From an uncultured Prevotellaceae bacterium (lineage in GTDB: Bacteria > Bacteroidota > Bacteroidia > Bacteroidales > Bacteroidaceae): a stretch of 49,846 nt of DNA. Of the stretch, positions 46,306 to 49,846 are shown in pieces (the first letter of the stretch is position 1; every line of letters begins with the position of its first letter). The notes under the pieces are model-generated. The model had not been told where the DNA came from. It saw nothing but the letters and a program-made list of their open reading frames with translations, and ran no database searches. The position numbers and the translations under genes were made by a program. The stretch covers positions 1 through 49,846 of the forward strand of contig CAMKTN010000016.1 of the NCBI GenBank assembly GCA_946415705.1, written 5' to 3'.

Positions 46306-46464
46306 TTAGATCTTGAAATGATGCAGCAGCCGAGTTCGCTGCTCTGTATCAGCGACATCGGTCAGGCGCATCTTGCCGTCAGATGTATTCAATTTCAACT
46401 GGTGACAATTTGTAACCGTTTGATGGCCCTCTTTCAGTAGTTTGTGTTTCAACACCCTCTGCAT
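46306..46464 (-). pseudogene. Bro-N/antirepressor-type protein fragment
   Basis: A 52-residue open frame whose ATG follows the HU-like gene's TGA directly. Its middle, EGHQTVTNCHQLKLNTSDGK followed by MRLTDVADTEQ, matches what I know of the internal part of Bro-N/DinD-like phage antirepressors. The expected continuation (RLIQSIPSPKAEPF type) is replaced by RTRLLHHFKI and a stop; the N-terminal part of the domain is also missing. Remnant of a mobile or phage-derived gene at the right edge of the accessory island. Confidence 0.65.
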
Positions 46465-47082
46465 TCAGTGTCCGAAGTGTCCGGAGGCGGGGCGATAGCG
46501 GGATTGGCAGCCGGTGCCGATGCGGATGAGGCGGCCTTCGCTGACGAGGCGCTGGAGGAGGGAGCTGACGCGGTGGGGTGTGAGGGCCCAGTCGAAAGCG
46601 AAGCGAACATCTTTGTGGGTCACGGAGTCGTGGGTGGCAAAGAGGGCGGTGAGGCGCTGCTCGATGTCATCCTCTTCTGTGTGGAAAGCCTGGCCATAAG
46701 GGATTTGGCAGACCTCGAAAGTCTGGACTTTGGACAACAGCTCGCGGTCGGGCTGGAAGTTGATGCCTGCGACATGGACATCACGACCGTGGTAGTTGCC
46801 GTCCTTCATCTCGATTTCGCCTTTGAGGGAGAGGCGGAAGGTGCCGATGCCGGGCAGGTTGACGGCGTTGCCTTTCTCCAGTTCGTGGAGCATGACGCGC
46901 TGAAGATCGCCCAGCGCATGGGTTAGTTCGCCTGATGATAATGATGAGTTCAGGCGGAAGGAACTGCGCTGAAACTCAACCGCATCGATGGTGGGACGCT
47001 TCTCCAGACGGGGCTGCAGTCGGATTGTTCCGCCCTCGGCGGGCACGGTGCCACGTTTGGCAATTGTGAACTTAATCTCCAT
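46465..47082 (-). CDS. HU-like DNA-binding protein with C-terminal winged helix
   Basis: 205 residues from the ATG at 47082 (MEIKFTIAKRGTVPAEGG); the longer frame upstream is the translation of promoter repeats. Residues about 1-125 are of the Bacteroidetes HU-HIG type (SSGELTHALGDLQRVMLHEL and NAVNLPGIGTFRLSLKGEIE). Residues about 140-205 (EEDDIEQRLTALFATHDSV, HRVSSLLQRLVSEGRLI) look like a winged helix. Probable nucleoid-type or regulatory DNA binder; specific targets unknown. A consensus promoter and three 22-bp palindromic repeats precede it. Confidence 0.85.
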   Translation of the reverse strand: MEIKFTIAKRGTVPAEGGTIRLQPRLEKRPTIDAVEFQRSSFRLNSSLSSGELTHALGDLQRVMLHELEKGNAVNLPGIGTFRLSLKGEIEMKDGNYHGRDVHVAGINFQPDRELLSKVQTFEVCQIPYGQAFHTEEDDIEQRLTALFATHDSVTHKDVRFAFDWALTPHRVSSLLQRLVSEGRLIRIGTGCQSRYRPASGHFGH

Positions 47083-47112
47083 AGATGATATTTCGTTAAT
47101 TCTGTACGCCTG

Positions 47113-47143
47113 CAAAGGTAATGCAATTGCCTGATACATCCAA
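47113..47143 (-). promoter_or_regulatory. Promoter of the HU-like gene
   Basis: On the minus strand TTG (47143-47141), 20-base spacer, TACCTTTG (47120-47113). The ATG is 30 bases downstream. Confidence 0.8.
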
Positions 47144-47172
47144 ATCTTTTGCTCAAAAAATAGTGAAGAAAT

Positions 47173-47238
47173 GATAATTCTATCATGATGGAATGATAAT
47201 TCTGTCATGATAGAATGATTGTTCAATCATGATGGAAT
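47173..47238. promoter_or_regulatory. Three tandem 22-bp palindromic repeats upstream of HU-like gene
   Basis: Copies of ATTCTATCATGATGGAAT at 47177-47194, 47199-47216 and 47221-47238 (2nd and 3rd with small changes), exactly 22 bp apart. Each is a near-perfect palindrome around TCATGA, joined by GATA/GATT. They lie 30-95 bp upstream of the -33 box on the same face of the helix every two turns. Likely a regulator-binding array. Confidence 0.75.
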
Positions 47239-47244
47239 AATCAA

Positions 47245-47400
47245 AAGATAAGGATGAGGGGAGAGAAGGAAGGAGGAGAAAGAGGGCGGAAGAAAGGGCA
47301 GAAATAGGTGGAGGGAAGGGGAGAAGGGAACTGAGGAAGGAGTAGAAGGGGTTGACGGAAAGGGTAGGTGTGAAGTGTGAGAAGGGGCAAAAAGGGGGTA
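47245..47400 (+). repeat. Purine-rich strand-biased tract
   Basis: About 150 bp made very largely of A and G on the + strand (AAGG, GGAGAA, GAAGGGG words). No gene seen. Confidence 0.7.
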
Positions 47401-47420
47401 AAACCTACACCTTTTTAGCT

Positions 47421-47497
47421 AACCTACACCAAAACTGCCACCCTTGAATGGGCTGCAAATCTGCAACTTATATTCAAAGGTGGCAGTGGTGTAGGTT
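47421..47497. terminator. Long imperfect inverted repeat downstream of rhaA
   Basis: AACCTACACC...CTGCCACCCTTGAAT (47421-47449) is nearly complementary to ATTCAAAGGTGGCAG...GTAGGTT (47472-47497), with a 22-base loop. It lies about 35 bp after the rhaA stop and may end its transcript. Confidence 0.55.
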
Positions 47498-47532
47498 TTT
47501 TAGGTAAAAAATTGTGTGCGCGCGAGAGAATC

Positions 47533-48783
47533 TTATCTCTTGCTGGTGACGTTCTTCTCGTACGCCTGAATGGCGGGGATGAAGTCTTCGCCGACGGGGA
47601 CGTTGTTCTTGAGGTTGAAGTAGTCGAAGACGGCACCGAAGGGGAGGGACTTGGCTTCCTCGAGGAGGGCGAGGCGCTCGAAGTGCTGGCCGCGGTCCTC
47701 GTATTCGCGCAGCTTGGCGAGGGGCTCGAGGAGGGCTTGGAGGAGACACTTCTGGGTAGCGCGCGTACCTATTATATATGCTCCGATGCGGTTGATGCTG
47801 GCGTCGAAGTAGTCGAGACCGATGTGTGCGCGGTGGAGGGCATCGGCGCGGATGAGCTCCTTGAAGAGGTCCAGCGTCTGGTCGTTCATGATGGTGACAT
47901 GGTCGCTGTCCCAGCGGATGGGGCGGCTGACGTGTAGCATCAGCTCAGGCACAAAGAGTAGGAGAGAGGCTACCATGTCAGCGACGTTCTCCGTCTGCTC
48001 GTAGTGGCCCGTATCGAGTGTGTACATTAGTTTGCGGGTGGCGCAGTAGCCTGCGACAAAGTCGTGGGAGCCAACGGTATAGCTCTCGAGTCCGATGCCG
48101 AAAAGCTTGGCTTCCAGGCAGGTCTTCATGCCCGGCAAATCTTCCTTCAGGATTTCGTCGAGACTCTCGGCAAAGATCTCGCGGTAGCGCTTGCGCTCCA
48201 CGGTCATGTCCTTCGAACCGTCGTGTACCCAGATATTCATGATGGCGGGGTCGCCCTGTGCCTTACCCATGGCATCGGCGATGCGGCGGCAACGCTTTGT
48301 GTGCTCAATCCAGAACTCACGGATGGCGGGGTCGGGGTTCGAGAGGCTGAGGCTGCCGCTCTTGGGGTGTGAGAAGCTGGTGCTGTTGAAGTCGAGCTTC
48401 AAGCCCTGCTCCTTGGCCCACTGCATCCAACTCTCGAAGTGCTTGATCTCCACTTGGTCACGATCCACGAACTGACCGCCGAAATCACCATAGATCTCGT
48501 GCAGGTTCAGACGGTGGTTACCGGCCAGCAGGCTCTTGGCAAAGCTGACATCGGCACGCACTTCATCGATATTGCGGGCACGGCCGGGATAATTACCTGT
48601 CGTCTGGATGCCGCCGCTGAGGGCTTCATTACGCTCGAAACCCACGACATCGTCGGCCTGCCAGCAGTGCAGGCTGATGGGGGTCTTCTCCAGTTGTGCG
48701 ATGGCTTTGTCGGTATCAACGCCGATGGCGGCATAACGCTCACGAGCAATCTCATAAGACTGCTGAATCAGGGATTCTTTCAT
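47533..48783 (-). CDS. rhaA: L-rhamnose isomerase
   Basis: Converts L-rhamnose to L-rhamnulose in the cytosol; 416 residues, normal length. Signature stretches: ISLHCWQADDVVGFE near the N-terminus, LDFNSTSFSHPKSGSLSLSN, NIWVHDGSKDMTVER (metal and substrate ligands) and LHVSRPIRWDSDHVTIMND. The ATG at 48783 fits the family (MKESLIQQSYEIARERYA). Its product needs a kinase and then RhaD; rhaD lies about 10 kb downstream on the same strand, separated by the accessory island. No rhaB is visible in the window. Confidence 0.96.
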   Translation of the reverse strand: MKESLIQQSYEIARERYAAIGVDTDKAIAQLEKTPISLHCWQADDVVGFERNEALSGGIQTTGNYPGRARNIDEVRADVSFAKSLLAGNHRLNLHEIYGDFGGQFVDRDQVEIKHFESWMQWAKEQGLKLDFNSTSFSHPKSGSLSLSNPDPAIREFWIEHTKRCRRIADAMGKAQGDPAIMNIWVHDGSKDMTVERKRYREIFAESLDEILKEDLPGMKTCLEAKLFGIGLESYTVGSHDFVAGYCATRKLMYTLDTGHYEQTENVADMVASLLLFVPELMLHVSRPIRWDSDHVTIMNDQTLDLFKELIRADALHRAHIGLDYFDASINRIGAYIIGTRATQKCLLQALLEPLAKLREYEDRGQHFERLALLEEAKSLPFGAVFDYFNLKNNVPVGEDFIPAIQAYEKNVTSKR

Positions 48784-48826
48784 AGTTTTAGTTGTGATTT
48801 AGTATAGTATTTATCGTTTTGCGGCA

Positions 48827-48857
48827 CAAAACTACAGCTTTTTTTTGTAATCGCCAA
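48827..48857 (-). promoter_or_regulatory. Promoter of rhaA
   Basis: On the minus strand TTG (48857-48855), 20-base spacer, TAGTTTTG (48834-48827); ATG 43 bases downstream. Overlaps the lysS promoter. Confidence 0.78.
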
Positions 48858-48874
48858 AAAAAAGAGTACCTTTG
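48845..48874 (+). promoter_or_regulatory. Promoter of lysS
   Basis: TTG (48845-48847), 19-base spacer, TACCTTTG (48867-48874); ATG 31 bases downstream. Its -33 lies between the -33 and -7 of rhaA. Confidence 0.8.
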
Positions 48875-48905
48875 CCGCGAAATTCATTATACGCGTACAT
48901 TAAAT

Positions 48906-49846
48906 ATGTTAGATTTGAAAGTACTTGAACTGAGCGAACAGGAGATTGTTCGCCGTCAGAATATGCAGGCACTGCGCGATATGGGCATCGAGCCTTACCC
49001 CGCTGCCGAATACCCCGTAACAGCATGGAGCACAGAGATTATTAAGGACTTCGTGGACCTTCCCGTCATTGGAAAGGACGAAGAGGGTAATGATGTGCGT
49101 GAGACAGCAACGCCCGAGAACAGCCCCGTGGTGAGCATCGCCGGACGTGTCATGAGCAAACGCATCATGGGCAAGGCCGGTTTCGCGGAGTTGCAGGATA
49201 GTAAGGGACGGATTCAAGTGTATGTGCAGCGCGACAGCCTTGCGGCCCCCCATTCCGCCCCCGAGGGGGCTACGGCGCCTTTGTCTGCAGCAGCCAATGG
49301 TAATGAAGCCCCCTCGGGGGCAGTAGGGGGGGCCTCTGGGGCTGACTTTTACAACGTGGTGTTCAAGAAGCTCCTTGACTTGGGCGACTTCATCGGCGTG
49401 AAGGGTTATGTCTTCCGCACCAAGACGGGCGAGATCAGCGTTCATGTGATGGAGATGACGGTGCTCAGCAAGAGCTTGAAACCGCTGCCTGTCGTGAAGA
49501 CAGATGCTGAGGGTAATGTGTTCGACTCCTTCGACGACCCCGAACTCCGTTATCGCCAGCGCTATGTAGATCTGGTTGTCAATGCCGGTGTCAAGGAGAC
49601 CTTCCTGAAACGTGCTACCATCATTCGCACGATGCGTCGCATCCTCGATGAGGCTGGTTATACGGAAGTAGATACACCCATCCTCCAGAACATCCCAGGC
49701 GGCGCTACGGCACGTCCGTTCATGACGCATTTCAACGCCCTGAACCAGGATATGTATATGCGTATCGCCACGGAGCTCTACCTGAAGCGCCTCATCGTGG
49801 GCGGCTTCGAGGGCGTCTATGAGATGGGCAAGAACTTCCGCAACGA
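48906..49846 (+). CDS. lysS: Lysyl-tRNA synthetase, class II (5' part)
   Basis: Charges tRNA-Lys. 313 codons are visible and the frame is open at the right edge, so the C-terminal half lies outside. The N-terminal OB-fold anticodon-binding domain includes [20 protein letters not shown] and [12 protein letters not shown]; motif 1 follows at [10 protein letters not shown], then [20 protein letters not shown] and [20 protein letters not shown]. Between QVYVQRD and [17 protein letters not shown], where homologues have only a short link, about 30 extra Ala/Gly/Pro-rich residues are encoded by a palindromic DNA insertion (49244-49334). The start ATG at 48906 fits the family and the promoter. Confidence 0.95.
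   Translation, partial: MLDLKVLELSEQEIVRRQNMQALRDMGIEPYPAAEYPVTAWSTEIIKDFVDLPVIGKDEEGNDVRETATPENSPVVSIAGRVMSKRIMGKAGFAELQDSKGRIQVYVQRDSLAAPHSAPEGATAPLSAAANGNEAPSGAVGGASGADFYNVVFKKLLDLGDFIGVKGYVFRTKTGEISVHVMEMTVLSKSLKPLPVVKTDAEGNVFDSFDDPELRYRQRYVDLVVNAGVKETFLKRATIIRTMRRILDEAGYTEVDTPILQNIPGGATARPFMTHFNALNQDMYMRIATELYLKRLIVGGFEGVYEMGKNFRN
49244..49334. repeat. Second-type palindromic insertion inside lysS
   Basis: Arms at 49244-49271 and 49307-49334 are inverted copies matching at 25 of 28 positions (GGCCCCCC ... GCCCCCGAGGGGGCT), with a 35-base centre. Different sequence from the CTCCCT family. Fully in frame and open. Confidence 0.85.

Noticed and set aside
47083..47226. N-terminal extension of the HU-like protein
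   Set aside because: It covers the promoter boxes and the 22-bp palindromes; the HU-like domain begins at the ATG at 47082.
47173..47238. CRISPR array
   Set aside because: Only three 22-bp units with 4-bp joints, no spacers and no cas genes; fits a protein-binding array.

Overview
The window is a chromosomal segment of a GC-rich Bacteroidales bacterium, most likely a Prevotella-like member. The basis is BspA-type leucine-rich repeats, promoters of the Bacteroidetes TTG-N19-20-TAnnTTTG type, near absence of Shine-Dalgarno sites, and family-typical genes (OstA/SurA cluster, M49 lipoprotein peptidase, HU-like DNA-binding protein, L-rhamnose genes). No rRNA, tRNA, CRISPR array or intact insertion sequence was seen.

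Layout. 1-1.9 kb: 3' part of a secreted BspA-like repeat protein. 1.9-2.84 kb: gene-free, rich in short repeats and hairpins. 2.84-14.4 kb (+): guaB, two periplasmic parvulin chaperones (PpiC, SurA), an OstA-like protein, a small membrane protein, mutL, trpS and a two-domain SGNH esterase, probably acting on pectin. 14.5-21 kb (-): hisS followed by a TolC/HlyD/two-permease exporter without an ATPase gene. 21-28.1 kb (-): Fur-family regulator, purA, leuA, leuC, leuD and a citramalate-synthase-like gene; leuB is not present. 28.2-33.9 kb (-): a coiled-coil protein with an SbcC-type zinc hook but no ATPase head, a short AraC-type regulator, an M49 peptidase and an AlkD-like protein. 34-36.7 kb (+): a calcium-type P-ATPase. 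36.7-48.8 kb (-): rhaD, an MFS sugar transporter, an accessory island of about 7 kb, an HU-like gene and rhaA. 48.9 kb to the end (+): 5' part of lysS.

The accessory island (about 39.2-46.5 kb) lies between rhaD/MFS and rhaA. It holds a tightly packed three-gene unit (C5 methyltransferase, MvaI/BcnI-type restriction enzyme, HEPN-motif protein) and a second unit (AAA ATPase, TOPRIM protein, truncated GIY-YIG nuclease). It is bracketed by broken RhuM and Bro-N antirepressor genes. The HEPN, ATPase and TOPRIM genes are visibly richer in A+T than the housekeeping genes, as expected of acquired defence DNA.

The most striking genome-wide signal is a family of GC-rich palindromic elements of about 35-40 bp (core CTCCCT-n-AGGGAG with a G-rich arm). 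Eighteen copies are in this window. Twelve lie inside reading frames (ppiC, ostA, mutL x2, trpS, hisS, the citramalate-synthase-like gene x3, leuD, MFS x2), always open and in frame, at signal-peptide ends, linkers, termini or loops. A different palindromic insertion sits in lysS. This resembles the Rickettsia palindromic elements that invade coding sequence.
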